A program made the position numbers and the translations under genes. 64,000 nt of DNA, taken from contig DAOUJG010000012.1 of the NCBI GenBank assembly GCA_034423015.1, forward strand, positions 1-64,000, written 5' to 3'. The first letter of the stretch is position 1, and every line of letters starts with the position of its first letter. The notes below the pieces were generated by a model that worked only from the letters and a program-made list of their open reading frames with translations, searched no databases and was not told the origin of the DNA. Origin of the DNA: JAGWBJ01 sp034423015 (GTDB lineage: Bacteria; Chloroflexota; Dehalococcoidia; Lucifugimonadales; JAGWBF01). Shown here piece by piece: positions 1 to 8,659 of this stretch.

Positions 1-120
1 ACCGTGGACATCACGCTGGTCGTACCCGTCGATGATGATTCCTCTGAACCTGATTCCCCCGAGCCTGAGTCCCCTGAGCCTGAGTGCTTGTCATTTGCGT
101 CCGCCGAATCTTCGCGCTGA
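1..120 (+). CDS. C-terminal fragment of an unidentified protein (cut by window edge)
   Basis: Frame 1 is open from the window edge to a TGA at 118-120. It gives a 39-residue tail with a hydrophobic start (VDITLVVPV) followed by an acidic Ser/Pro/Glu repeat (SEPDSPEPESPEPE). The orderly three-residue repeat looks like a genuine disordered C-terminus. No domain is visible and the rest of the gene lies outside the window, so no function can be given. It could also be a chance open frame in GC-rich DNA. The following 270 bases up to the next start hold nothing I can support. Confidence 0.35.
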   Translation, partial: TVDITLVVPVDDDSSEPDSPEPESPEPECLSFASAESSR

Positions 121-389
121 GGTTCCGGCTGGAGGTGTAGGAGTTCCGTTAGGCCGGGGCGCACTGCAATGTCAGATTCTCCCGCCGAGCACATGTGTAA
201 TGCAAGCGAGGCAAGCTGACATCGCGCCCACAATCGGCAAATATTCGCGGGCGACCTCTTCTTCATCGTCGACACGACGGCGGGCCGGACCGACGCCGAG
301 CATGGGGCGGGGCTGGACGGCATCTTTGGTGAATCCTATAGTTGACGCCACCCAGCGAACAGGGGCACGAATTCAACCAAGAGGAAGCC

Positions 390-1367
390 ATGCTTCGCAA
401 GAAACTGTCGCTCGACGAAGCGACCCGGTCGAAGGACCTGAGCGGAAAGACCTACATCGTGACCGGCGCCAACTCCGGCGTCGGCCTCGAAACGACTCGC
501 CAACTGGTCAGGCAGGGCGGGCATGTCGTACTGGCCTGCCGGAGAACCGATGCAGCCGAAGAGGCAGCGCGGGGCTTCAGCGGACTGAAGGGCAGCTACG
601 AGGTGATGCGGCTGGACCTCGCCGACCTTCAGTCCGTCCGGGACTTCGTGACAGAGTTCACCGCAGGTCACGACCGACTGGACGGCCTGGCGTGCAATGC
701 CGGACTCGTGTCGATGGGCAAGGACCCCGAATACACGAAGGACGGATTGGAAATGACCATCGGCGTCAGCTACTTCGGTCACTTCCTGCTCACAGAGTTG
801 TTACTGGACACTTTGCGGGCGAGTGCACCCTCACGCATGGCGATCGTCTCATCGGTGGTGCACGCCGGCAGCGACAAGAACCGGCCGAACGTGGACCTCG
901 ACGATCTCAACTACAAGCGCCGGGATTTCCACAACTTCGCCGCCTATGCCGAAGCGAAAGTGGCAACTGTCCTCTACGCAAGGGAACTCGCCGAACGACT
1001 TGACGGCACAGGCGTGACCGTCTTCTCGCTTCACCCCGGGTGGGCCAGGTCGAACTTCGGCTCCGGTGGCAGCCTGCCAATTCGGGTCGCAATGGCCGTC
1101 ATGCGGCCCCTCAGCCGACTGGTCTCCGACAGCAACGAGGAATCGGCGCAGACCACATTGCACTGCCTGCTGTCCGACACCGCGGCGAACCACTCGGGCG
1201 CCTACTTCAGCCAGAGCAGCGTGCTCTACCGGGACAAGCAGTGCCGCCAAGGCGGTTGGCCGATGGAGACCCCGAACCCGAACGCCAAGAACATGGAGAC
1301 CGCCAGGAGACTGGTCGACCTGAGCTACGGCCTCGTCGGGTTGAGCACGTCCAACAGGCCAGTCTGA
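390..1367 (+). CDS. Short-chain dehydrogenase/reductase (SDR), retinol-dehydrogenase-like
   Basis: A cytoplasmic NAD(P)-dependent oxidoreductase of 325 residues. The Rossmann cofactor motif TGANSGVG lies near residues 25-32, followed by the structural NAG motif (CNAGLV), a catalytic Ser in the AIVSSVVH strand and the active-site YAEAK (Tyr-x-x-x-Lys). The sequence resembles the retinol dehydrogenase/WW-domain oxidoreductase branch, which is longer than classical 250-residue SDRs. I chose the ATG at 390 because a GAGGAAG ribosome site sits just upstream; the frame is open to 342 but without such a site. The substrate cannot be read from sequence. It stands alone, convergent with the phosphotriesterase-like gene. 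Confidence 0.85.
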   Translation: MLRKKLSLDEATRSKDLSGKTYIVTGANSGVGLETTRQLVRQGGHVVLACRRTDAAEEAARGFSGLKGSYEVMRLDLADLQSVRDFVTEFTAGHDRLDGLACNAGLVSMGKDPEYTKDGLEMTIGVSYFGHFLLTELLLDTLRASAPSRMAIVSSVVHAGSDKNRPNVDLDDLNYKRRDFHNFAAYAEAKVATVLYARELAERLDGTGVTVFSLHPGWARSNFGSGGSLPIRVAMAVMRPLSRLVSDSNEESAQTTLHCLLSDTAANHSGAYFSQSSVLYRDKQCRQGGWPMETPNPNAKNMETARRLVDLSYGLVGLSTSNRPV

Positions 1368-1434
1368 GACCGACTGGACCGTGATCGCCAGGTAGGAGTG
1401 GGCAACGCCTGCGGACCGCAGCAGAAGCGGTCGG

Positions 1435-2394
1435 TTAGTCGGAGGGTCGCAGGCCCTCGAAGTAGCTGCGGGGGTTGTCGATCATCATCCGGTCGATGAC
1501 CGTTGCGGGGACCCCGGCCTCCATCAGCCTGGGGATTATGGCGCGGCTGATCCACAGGTAGCCGTCGGGGTTCTGGTCCCTGCCGGGCATGCCCGGAGAG
1601 CCGATGCGGGAGAGGACGATGTTCCAGTCGTGGGACAGCATCATGCTGGGGGCCAGGCCCTCGTCCAACCGGTCTTTGAGATAGTCGGTCCTCTGCTGCC
1701 ACGGGGGCAGGCCCGGGCGGCCCAAGGGGTTGTTTATGTCCCAGCCCAGCCAGACTCCCAGCCGGGCCAGCTCCCGGTGGTAGTCGGGGTCGAGGGTGTT
1801 GTTGAGGTGCCCCACATAGACGTGGTGGGCCTCCACGCCCTCCTCGGCGAGGATGCGCACCTGCTCCAGGCCTATGCGTGACTCGGCCGGCGTGTGGGTG
1901 GTGATGGGAACGCCGGTGCGCAGGTGAGCCCGGGCCGAGGCCCGGAGCATCAGCTCCTCCTGCTCGGTGATGGGGTCGCTGGTTGCCACCTTGATGATGC
2001 CGGCCCTGATGTCCGTGCCTTCGATGCCCTGCTCGATCTCCCGGACCCAGAGGTCCGCGATGAAGTCCTTGTCCCGGCCCCAGAAGCTGCGGGGGATGTC
2101 CAGCCAGCAGCCGGTGCAGCAGATGAACTGCACCCCCGTCCTCTCGGAGACCTCCTTCATGAGGAGGACGTCGCGGCCGAGGTCCAGGGGAGAGACCTCG
2201 ACGACGGTGTCGACCCCGCCCCTCTTGGCCTCGCCGAAGGACTCCAGGGCCATGTCCAGGGCCTGGCCGCGGAGCTCCAGCTCGGGATACGTGGCGCGGA
2301 TGCCGGCGGAGGAGTCGATGAGGTGTTCGTGGGGCAGGGTGAACCCCAGGTCCGCCGTGTCCAATGGGCCCAGCACCGAGTTTATGGTCGCCAT
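1435..2394 (-). CDS. Phosphotriesterase-family metal-dependent hydrolase
   Basis: A TIM-barrel hydrolase of the phosphotriesterase (PTE)/resiniferatoxin-binding family, 319 residues, the usual length. The binuclear metal site is complete by motif: HEH at residues 22-24, the lysine that is carboxylated in this family at about K135 (IIKVAT), H167 (THTPA), H196 (GHLNN) and D256 (LSHDW). Family members are phosphotriesterases, lactonases or amidases, so the natural substrate is not predictable; a lactonase or ester-hydrolase role is as likely as phosphotriester cleavage. There is no signal peptide. The gene runs alone toward the upstream SDR, and its 5' side abuts a repeat-rich intergenic stretch. 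Confidence 0.88.
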   Translation of the reverse strand: MATINSVLGPLDTADLGFTLPHEHLIDSSAGIRATYPELELRGQALDMALESFGEAKRGGVDTVVEVSPLDLGRDVLLMKEVSERTGVQFICCTGCWLDIPRSFWGRDKDFIADLWVREIEQGIEGTDIRAGIIKVATSDPITEQEELMLRASARAHLRTGVPITTHTPAESRIGLEQVRILAEEGVEAHHVYVGHLNNTLDPDYHRELARLGVWLGWDINNPLGRPGLPPWQQRTDYLKDRLDEGLAPSMMLSHDWNIVLSRIGSPGMPGRDQNPDGYLWISRAIIPRLMEAGVPATVIDRMMIDNPRSYFEGLRPSD

Positions 2395-2435
2395 TTCACG
2401 CTCCTCGATTGGTCTGTGCGGTCATTGTTGCTGGG

Positions 2436-2551
2436 TTCTCTGGATGCCGGTTTTCGTGGGTATGACGGGTTATGGAAGAGTCTGCCAAAGCGGGAGTGGA
2501 GGCCGCCCCACCCCCGGGTCCCGTCCTTCGCCGGGACGACGTCATTTCCGG
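2436..2551. repeat. Dispersed inverted repeat, family B (first copy)
   Basis: Two short GC-rich palindromes, CTGGATGCCGGTTTTCGTGG near 2438 and CCCGTCCTTCGCCGGGACGA near 2518, match the widespread intergenic pattern of a hairpin reading roughly tggattcccgcttgcgcgggaatgac. Similar copies lie near 24050-24145 and 35258-35325. They are noncoding and lie upstream of the phosphotriesterase-like gene. Confidence 0.6.
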
Positions 2552-2596
2552 AGAGCGCCCCCTTTGTATCATTCCCGGAGAGCGCCCCCTTTGTGT
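2543..2596. repeat. Tandem duplication of a 27-bp unit
   Basis: Two head-to-tail copies of a 27-bp unit beginning CATT(T/C)CCGGAGAGCGCCC, at 2543-2569 and 2570-2596, differing at two or three positions. The following bases start family A with the same CATTCC, so the unit probably arose by slippage or mosaic recombination among these repeats. Confidence 0.7.
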
Positions 2597-2770
2597 CATT
2601 CCGAGCGTAGCGAGGAATCTCTCCATGCCGCCGAGTATTGGGCCCGTGGCCTCGTAGCGTAGCGTGCTCGTCGCAGGGCCCTGAGATTCCTCGGCTGCGC
2701 TCGGAATGACATGGGAGGCGCTGCGCTCGGAATGACCATGCGAGGGGCTGCGCTACGCTCCGCTCGGAAT
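2595..2770. repeat. Dispersed inverted-repeat element, family A (copy 1)
   Basis: A MITE-like noncoding element. The left arm (2595-2620) carries GTCATTCCGAGCG, TAGCGAGGAATCTC; after about 65 bases comes the reverse-complementary right arm (2683-2710) with GAGATTCCTCGGCTGCGCTC, GGAATGAC. Two further partial right arms follow to about 2770. The interior (CCGAGTATTGGGCCCGTGGC) matches the interior of a second copy at 35053-35180, so the whole unit is conserved, not just the arms. There is no open frame in it. Confidence 0.75.
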
Positions 2771-2909
2771 TGGGCGCCCCCAAAGGGCGCCCCTACGACG
2801 TTGGACTATACGGGGGATTATACAGGCATCGGCGTCATCCGGGGTGGTAGAATCAGGCATCGGGTCTGGAAGCAACGCTACGTCCTTGGCGGCAGATTGG
2901 GAGGCGGAC

Positions 2910-4136
2910 ATGAGCTTGGTGCTGACCAACGCCACGTTGATCGACTGCGTGGAGCCCGAGCCCGTGGAGGGGGCCAGCGTGGCGGTGGAGGAGGGGCGCA
3001 TCGTCGAGATCGCCAGGGGCGGGCGCTCTCCCGGAGGCCGGGGGGCGCGGGTGATGGACCTGGGCGGCGCCTACCTGCTGCCCGGGCTGTGGGACGTGCA
3101 CATCCACCCCCATTACCCCACGGACCCCGGCGTCACCGTGGCGCAGCAGACGGCCCGGTTCGGGGAGAACCTGATGCGCGGCATGTCCGAGGCCGGGGTC
3201 GTGGGCGTCCGGTGCGGCGGCGCGGGCCACTTCATGGACGTGGCGTGGCGGAATATATTCGCGGGCGCATCGGGGGAGGTGGAGGGGCCGAGGGTGTTCG
3301 CCTGCGGGAACTTCCTCACCACCACGGCGGGGCACTTCCTGACCTCGGGCCACGCCCGGGAGTGCGACGGCCCCTACGGCTTCGTCAACGCGGTGCGGGA
3401 GCAGATCAAGCAGGGCGTGGACCACATCAAGCTGAACCTCTCGGGCGGGGTGATGGGCCCCTTCTGGGACCGCCACGTGCACAGCTTCCTGCTGGAGGAG
3501 GAGCTGGCCGCCACCTTCGCCCTCTGCCGCCAGCGGGGCTACCGGGTGATGGCCCACGCCACCAACCCGGAGGCGGTGAGGACGGCCCTCACCATGGGCG
3601 CCCACAGCATCGAGCACGGGTACATCATGGACGAGGAGTGCATGCAGCTCTTCATGGAGCGGGATGCCTGGTACGTCCCGACCCTGGGCATCACCCACCT
3701 GACGCCCTCCCAGGCCACTTCGGAGCGGGAGAAGCGCTGGGTCCAGCAGAAAAACCTGGCGCCGGACCTGGTGGTGCGGGCCGAGGCGGCGGTGGACACC
3801 CACCGGAACTGGTTCCAGCAGGCCCTGCGCTCGGGGGTGAAGATGGCCCTGGGCTCGGACGTGTACCCGTTGCGCGACTCGGCGCTGCTGGAGATGGGGC
3901 TGTGGGTGAAGGACGGCGCGACGACGTGGCAAACGCTGCTGGCCGCCACCAGGGACGCGGCGGAGCTGTGCGGCAGGGGCGCCGACCTGGGCACGGTGGA
4001 GGTGGGGAAGCTGGCCGACCTGATAGTCGTGGGGAGCAATCCGCTGGAGGACGTGGAGAACCTGGCCGACCTTCTGCTGGTGCTGAAGGAGGGCCGGGTC
4101 GTGGCGGACCACCGCGGGAAGCAGGGGCGCGGGTAG
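2910..4136 (+). CDS. Amidohydrolase-family protein (imidazolonepropionase/prolidase-like)
   Basis: A cyclic amidohydrolase of about 408 residues. A small beta-sandwich segment at the N-terminus (MSLVLTNATLIDCV) precedes the TIM barrel. Metal ligands by motif are HIH at residues 64-66 (WDVHIHPH), a Lys in HIKLNLSGG, His in VMAHATN, His in HSIEHGY and Asp in ALGSDVYP. The C-terminus returns to the sandwich fold (LADLIVVGSNPLEDVENL), as usual for this superfamily. The start at 2910 follows a GGGAGGCGG ribosome site; the frame is open 66 bases further up but without one. Family members deaminate or hydrolyse cyclic amides or dipeptides; the substrate is unknown. The gene precedes a small protein by 36 bases, possibly as one unit. 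Confidence 0.86.
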   Translation: MSLVLTNATLIDCVEPEPVEGASVAVEEGRIVEIARGGRSPGGRGARVMDLGGAYLLPGLWDVHIHPHYPTDPGVTVAQQTARFGENLMRGMSEAGVVGVRCGGAGHFMDVAWRNIFAGASGEVEGPRVFACGNFLTTTAGHFLTSGHARECDGPYGFVNAVREQIKQGVDHIKLNLSGGVMGPFWDRHVHSFLLEEELAATFALCRQRGYRVMAHATNPEAVRTALTMGAHSIEHGYIMDEECMQLFMERDAWYVPTLGITHLTPSQATSEREKRWVQQKNLAPDLVVRAEAAVDTHRNWFQQALRSGVKMALGSDVYPLRDSALLEMGLWVKDGATTWQTLLAATRDAAELCGRGADLGTVEVGKLADLIVVGSNPLEDVENLADLLLVLKEGRVVADHRGKQGRG

Positions 4137-4172
4137 GCCCGGCGCCGGACAGCCTTTCCCAGGAGCAGTCCC

Positions 4173-4841
4173 TTGTCCATCCGATACGGCATATCGCTGA
4201 CGCTGGAACCCTCGTTCACGGCCGGCCTTCACCGGGCCCGGCAGGTCACGTGCAGCCAGTACGGCCGCTGGGCCGCGGAGATGCACGCCGTCCACGTGCC
4301 GCTGACGGGCTATCTCCCCTGCCGGGAGGCGTTGGCGCCGTCCATCGAGGCGAGTCTCGAAGAGATAGCAGCCAGGTTCCGAGACAGGAATCCCGGCGCG
4401 TTCGTGAGCCGCCGGGGCGTCACGGCCGACGCCGGGAACCGGGGCAACATCTACGTGGAGCTTGCCGACGCCGGGGGCGGGCCGGGCGGCGGCGGGACCG
4501 GCCCCGGCCCCGGAGGACAGCCCATCGCCCTCTTGCGGTCCCAGGTGACGGAGACCCTGGCGCAGCACAACCTGGAGGCCTTCGCGGAGGGCGACGGCCT
4601 GCGCTTCGCGCTGCTCCAGTGCGCCGACATGCCCGCCCCGGTGTTCGACAGCGCCGTGCGGTTCGCCGAGGGCATAATCGACGGCGTGGACCTGGCAGTC
4701 CGGGGCCAGGTCTTCGACCTGGCCCTCTTCCGCTACGAGTCCGACGCCGCCGGCGAGGACTGGGAGGGCGGGGGCTGGGCCGGGGACCTGCGCTGGGAGG
4801 TGGTCAACAGCTTTCCGCTTTTCGGCGCCCGGGGCCGGTGA
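4173..4841 (+). CDS. Uncharacterised protein, possibly a degenerate 2H-phosphoesterase (LigT-like)
   Basis: A 222-residue soluble protein with a TTG start at 4173, supported by AGGAG seven bases upstream. The N-terminal half has MHAVHVPLTGYLPC, which resembles the first H-x-S/T motif of the 2'-5' RNA ligase/cyclic phosphodiesterase superfamily. The final strand FDLALFRYES resembles the last strand of that fold. The expected second His motif is not visible (its place reads LLQCADMPA), so catalytic activity is doubtful. A Gly/Pro-rich loop (residues about 101-115) interrupts the middle. It lies 36 bases after the amidohydrolase gene in the same direction. The family assignment is tentative. Confidence 0.6.
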   Translation: MSIRYGISLTLEPSFTAGLHRARQVTCSQYGRWAAEMHAVHVPLTGYLPCREALAPSIEASLEEIAARFRDRNPGAFVSRRGVTADAGNRGNIYVELADAGGGPGGGGTGPGPGGQPIALLRSQVTETLAQHNLEAFAEGDGLRFALLQCADMPAPVFDSAVRFAEGIIDGVDLAVRGQVFDLALFRYESDAAGEDWEGGGWAGDLRWEVVNSFPLFGARGR

Positions 4842-5150
4842 GATAGATTCGCTCCTCCGGAGGAACGAATAAGGGTCGAATCGGTGGTGGGCACAAGACC
4901 AGGCGTGGATTCGTTTCCACCGCGGAACAATCAAGGGTCAATGCGAGCCCGAGCGGGAATGCCCAGGTGACCGGCCGGGGCGGGGTTTTTCGATTCACCT
5001 CTCATTTCATCTCGTTTTCTCCTATTTTGGCGGGGAGGCCGGGGTCGGACCTCCTTTGGGCTATCTCCCCGCCTTGCAATCTGACCCCTGCTCCCAATAC
5101 ACTGCGGGCGCAGCCGGGAAGGCCTGACCCCCCCTGTGGAGGACTAGAAA
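4842..5150. other. Intergenic stretch, 309 bases, no gene seen
   Basis: There is no convincing open frame on either strand. It holds a GGAGG ribosome site at its end (about 5137) for the following lipoprotein gene. No clear hairpin terminator or promoter pair could be assigned. Confidence 0.5.
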
Positions 5151-6356
5151 ATGTTCCTACCGTCGCTCAAGCTGCGTTCCGTAGGGCTCGTAGCCCTGCT
5201 GACCGGGGCCCTTGGAGTCGTCGTGTTCGCCGCGGCGTGCGGCGGGGCCGACCCCACCTCCACCCCGCAGCCGACGGCGACAACTCCCCCGCCTGCCAGC
5301 ACGCCAGAGCCGACTCCGGAGCCGACGGCGACGTTCCCCCCGCCTACCAGCACCCCGGCACCGACTCCGGGGCCGACGGCGACGACTCCCCCGCCGACGG
5401 ACGCCCCGGTACCGACGGACACTCCGACAGCGACGACTCCGCCACCGACCGCAGCCCCGGAGCCGACCGCCGCACCCGAAGGCGCGGGCTCGCTCATGGA
5501 CTTCAGGCTTACGCCGGCGACCACCGGCCAGGACCTGATGGACCGCCTCTCGGAGTTCGAGACCGGTTGTATAGAGGACGCCGTGGGGAGCGGAGTGTAC
5601 CAGTTCCTGCTGGCCACGCCGCTCATGATGGCGGGGTCCGACCCCTCGGCCGCCGCGCCCTTGTTCCATTGCCTTACGGCCGAAAGCGCCGTGCTGCTCG
5701 GCATCGTGTTTCTGGATGCCCAGGCGGGTGGATGGGCCGAGGAGTCCCGGGCCTGCATCACCGAGGTCGGCCTGGCGCACCCGGACGCGATCTTCATCAG
5801 GCTAGGGGTGCAGCTGGGGTCTGAGCCCATCGACTCCGCGCTGACCCTTGCCCATAACGTGGAGATCTACGAATGCCTGAACGACGACGAGAAGAAGGCG
5901 TTCACGGTGAGCCTCTGGACGGGCCTGGACGACAACGCGACCGCCACGGGTAGCGACATCCTGGAGCTGCTCTCGGAGTCGGAGGTGGCCTGTGTCAAGG
6001 ACAGCCTCTCCGCGGAGCAGTTCGAGACGATGGCCGCCGCCCAGCCCCTGCACGCGGTGTCCATCGGCGCCACGGTGGCCCACTGCATCGACCCGGAGAC
6101 CAACCTGGAGATATTCGCCAACGGCATACAGTGGGCCATGGGCGGGGTGACCGATGAGACACTGAGCTGCCTGAAGGAGTTCGGCAGGAACAACCCGGCC
6201 TTCGTGGCGCTCCTCTCAATGGGCCTGGAAGGGATACAGGCAATGCCTGCGGACCGGTTCCTGGCGACGATTGCGGTGGGCAACCAGCAGTATGCGTGCA
6301 TGACGCCCGACGAGCTGCTGCGGGTCCAGGAGGCTTCCACGGCCGCGATGCAGTAG
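5151..6356 (+). CDS. Lipoprotein with Thr/Pro linker and four Cys-pair helical repeats
   Basis: A 401-residue predicted lipoprotein. The signal peptide ends in a lipobox with Cys30 (FAAAC). Residues about 33-112 are a disordered Thr/Pro/Glu linker. The remainder is four helical units of roughly 60-75 residues, each with one cysteine near the start and one near the end: GCIED...HCLT, ACITE...ECLN, ACVKD...HCID and SCLKE...YACM. Eight cysteines in four regular pairs suggest one disulfide per repeat outside the membrane. I do not recognise the family. The start ATG has GGAGG upstream. The gene is followed after 17 bases by the DUF6226-like gene. Confidence 0.85.
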   Translation: MFLPSLKLRSVGLVALLTGALGVVVFAAACGGADPTSTPQPTATTPPPASTPEPTPEPTATFPPPTSTPAPTPGPTATTPPPTDAPVPTDTPTATTPPPTAAPEPTAAPEGAGSLMDFRLTPATTGQDLMDRLSEFETGCIEDAVGSGVYQFLLATPLMMAGSDPSAAAPLFHCLTAESAVLLGIVFLDAQAGGWAEESRACITEVGLAHPDAIFIRLGVQLGSEPIDSALTLAHNVEIYECLNDDEKKAFTVSLWTGLDDNATATGSDILELLSESEVACVKDSLSAEQFETMAAAQPLHAVSIGATVAHCIDPETNLEIFANGIQWAMGGVTDETLSCLKEFGRNNPAFVALLSMGLEGIQAMPADRFLATIAVGNQQYACMTPDELLRVQEASTAAMQ

Positions 6357-6373
6357 GAGGGTGACGGCGAGAC

Positions 6374-6967
6374 GTGTCTGACGGAGATCGATGGGGGCCT
6401 GAGGGGCCGCCACCAGAGGCATACAGCCGTGTGACCAACCCTGAACGCTTCCGGCCGCTGCATCCGGTCATGCTGAAAATCATCGGCCGGCTAGAGAACG
6501 ACTTCGAGTTGGACCGTAATGACGGGTATGGTCTTGACGAGGAGCTGGAGAAGGGACTGGACCTTGCGGGTCCGTATGTCAGACTCAGCCCAAGGAACGC
6601 GGATGCCGCATCCATCGGAGTGGTATTCTCGGCCTTCCCAGGTCTTTGCGTCCGGTTTGGGCGGTGGCACATCGAGTATTTCCCGAGCTGTGGCTGCGAC
6701 GCGTGCGACGAGTCGGCAGACGGCGAAATCGAGCGACTCAATGAGATGGTCAACGCCGTAACTGCCGGGAGGTTTTGCGAGGCGGTCCGACGTCCCTTGA
6801 TACCCTTCGCGGGGTCTGGTTGGATGGAAGCGAAGTTCTGGTCGCCTGTCGGGAGGTCGTCGAGCGCATCTCGCATCGACGGTTTCCGCGCACGTCAGAT
6901 GTCCGGCGGTCGTCGTCGACTCGACTTGGACTGGAAGCCGTGGCACCGCCGGCATACCTTTAACTAG
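6374..6967 (+). CDS. DUF6226-like conserved protein
   Basis: A 197-residue soluble protein starting at GTG 6374, 17 bases after the lipoprotein stop, with GGAGG overlapping that stop codon. The N-terminal motif AYSRVTNPERFRPLH matches what I recall of the DUF6226 family, found mainly in Actinobacteria; the function is unknown. A cysteine cluster, SCGCDACDES, sits mid-protein and could bind metal, but this is unproven. The C-terminal 40 residues are Arg/Ser-rich and may be lineage-specific. The family name is from memory of the motif and is moderately certain. Confidence 0.65.
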   Translation: MSDGDRWGPEGPPPEAYSRVTNPERFRPLHPVMLKIIGRLENDFELDRNDGYGLDEELEKGLDLAGPYVRLSPRNADAASIGVVFSAFPGLCVRFGRWHIEYFPSCGCDACDESADGEIERLNEMVNAVTAGRFCEAVRRPLIPFAGSGWMEAKFWSPVGRSSSASRIDGFRARQMSGGRRRLDLDWKPWHRRHTFN

Positions 6968-7191
6968 CGACTGGACCGCGCCATGACGTCGGCAATCCGG
7001 TTGTCGGGGCCTCGATGACGTACCCGTCGAGGGCGGACAGGACTGCGAGAAGGGCTATGCCCCCATAGGATCAACGCTCATGCGGTGGGTAGGCCCGGAG
7101 CGCAGGTGCACGTCCCGGGTTGACAGCATCCCGGGTGGCCAATAGATTCCTATTGGAGCCTTGGCTCCGGCCGCGACAAGGAGGTGGAGTG

Positions 7192-7956
7192 GTGGCTGCG
7201 GACTTCAGGCTGGACGGGCAGGCCGCCATAGTGACCGGGGCGGCCCAGGGCATCGGCAGGGGCATTGCCCTGGTCCTGGCCGAGGCCGGGGCCCGCATCG
7301 TCATCGGGGACATCCAGGACGCAACCTCGACGGCGGAGGAGGTCCGCCAGGGGGGCGGGCAGGCGGCCACGATGGTCATGGATACGAGCAACCCCCGTGA
7401 GGCCGACTCGCTGGTGGACCTGGCCCTGAGGGAGTACGGCCGCCTGGACGTACTGGTCAACAACGCCGGCATAGACGCGCCCCGGGGACACGCATGGGAC
7501 CTGCCCGACGACGAGTGGCAGAGGACCATAGACGTCAACCTGAGCGGCGTGTTCTACTGCTCCAGGGCAGCCCTGGGGCCGATGCTGAAGGCCGGCAGCG
7601 GGTGCATCATAAACATCAGCTCCCAGGCCGCGAGGGTCGCGGGGAGCAAGGACGGCTCACCCGCCTACAACGCCACCAAGGCTGGGCTCATAGGCCTGAC
7701 GGTGGGCTTCTCGGCGCAGGTGGCGGAGAGGGGAGTGAGGGTGAACGCCATAATGCCGGCGCTGGTGGAGTCCCGGGACTTCGGCTGGACCCCGGAGGAG
7801 CGGGCCGCCCAGGAGCGGCAGTATCCCCTGGGCCTGGGAACACCGAGGGATATCGGCCAGGCCGTCCTCTATCTGGCCAGTCCCCTCTCCCGTTGGGTGT
7901 CGGGGACTGCGCTACAGGTCACGGGCGGCTACCAACGGAGCGGCCCCTGGCTCTAG
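7192..7956 (+). CDS. Classical SDR family oxidoreductase (FabG-like)
   Basis: A 254-residue classical short-chain dehydrogenase. It shows the cofactor motif TGAAQGIGRG, a GDI acidic switch after beta-2 (pointing to NAD over NADP), NNAGIDAP, the catalytic Ser region INISSQAA and the YNATK active site. The C-terminus WVSGTALQVTGGY is typical of FabG/3-hydroxyacyl or polyol dehydrogenases. I placed the start at GTG 7192 because AAGGAGG lies seven bases upstream; the frame is open to 7120, and the adjacent GTG at 7189 is also possible. It is monocistronic, with no neighbour to suggest a substrate. Confidence 0.87.
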   Translation: MAADFRLDGQAAIVTGAAQGIGRGIALVLAEAGARIVIGDIQDATSTAEEVRQGGGQAATMVMDTSNPREADSLVDLALREYGRLDVLVNNAGIDAPRGHAWDLPDDEWQRTIDVNLSGVFYCSRAALGPMLKAGSGCIINISSQAARVAGSKDGSPAYNATKAGLIGLTVGFSAQVAERGVRVNAIMPALVESRDFGWTPEERAAQERQYPLGLGTPRDIGQAVLYLASPLSRWVSGTALQVTGGYQRSGPWL

Positions 7957-8174
7957 GGATGCTCTGAACAGCCCAGGGCCGTGCCATGTCATCGAGCCCA
8001 CCCTCCGCACGGGCAAGGATTTCCACCCGCTGGCGGACAGCCACCGGAGCCATTCAGGCCATTCCCGGCGCGTTCTTGGGTCCCACACCTCCCGAGGCTG
8101 GCCCATGCATCGTCGCATTCGGGATCGGTCCCCCTGGGGTGCAGGAAGGCCGACGCGTCGACGCTGGACAACCG

Positions 8175-8540
8175 CTAGGGTCGGCCCTCGACCGCAGCCA
8201 ACCCCGCGGCGATGTCCGGATGGATGGGGATGAACTGGTCGAACCCGATTATTTGGAAGACCTCCCGAATGTACGGCCTGAGGGCGCAGACGTGGAGGCT
8301 GCGGTCCTCTTTCTTGAGCTCCCGCCACAGACGCAGAAACGCCCGCAGGCCCGCGGTGCTGAGATAGGACACCTCGGAGGCGTCTATGATGACGTCGCAG
8401 TCGGTGTCGCTAAAGGCGCGCCTGGCGTGGGCCTCGAACAGGTCGGCGGTGAGAACGTTGATGCGTCCCCGAGCCTGCAGCAGACGCACGGGACCGTCGT
8501 ACTCGACAGAATCGACCGTCACCCTGTGTCTCCTTCGCAT
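8175..8540 (-). CDS. STAS-domain protein (anti-sigma-factor antagonist-like)
   Basis: A 121-residue single STAS domain. The hallmark helix-start motif is present (IIDASEVSYLSTAGLRAFL, about residues 51-69). In SpoIIAA-type proteins this loop carries the serine phosphorylated by the partner kinase; here the loop reads STAG, so Ser61 or Thr62 would be the phosphosite. The start ATG at 8540 gives exactly one STAS domain. No partner anti-sigma kinase or sigma factor lies nearby. The gene sits downstream of, and in line with, the nucleotide-sugar dehydrogenase gene (119-base gap), so co-transcription is possible. Confidence 0.85.
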   Translation of the reverse strand: MRRRHRVTVDSVEYDGPVRLLQARGRINVLTADLFEAHARRAFSDTDCDVIIDASEVSYLSTAGLRAFLRLWRELKKEDRSLHVCALRPYIREVFQIIGFDQFIPIHPDIAAGLAAVEGRP

Positions 8541-8659
8541 AAGGCCTCTCCCACCCGAACTCGTCATGTGCGGTGTACGTGAGTGCGCCCGCGTAGCAAT
8601 CCCCGCCATGAGTCTACGTACTGTTATCCGGCCCATTAGTTGTACCACCTGTCGTACCG

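Noticed and set aside
32..1003. Plus-strand 323-codon frame at the window start
   Set aside because: It overlaps the SDR gene in another frame and has a composition typical of a shadow frame.
2711..4846. Very long plus-strand open frame of Gly/Arg/Pro-rich sequence
   Set aside because: It overlaps the amidohydrolase and the next gene in a different frame; amino-acid composition is typical of out-of-frame GC-rich DNA, while the genes in the other frames carry clear motifs.
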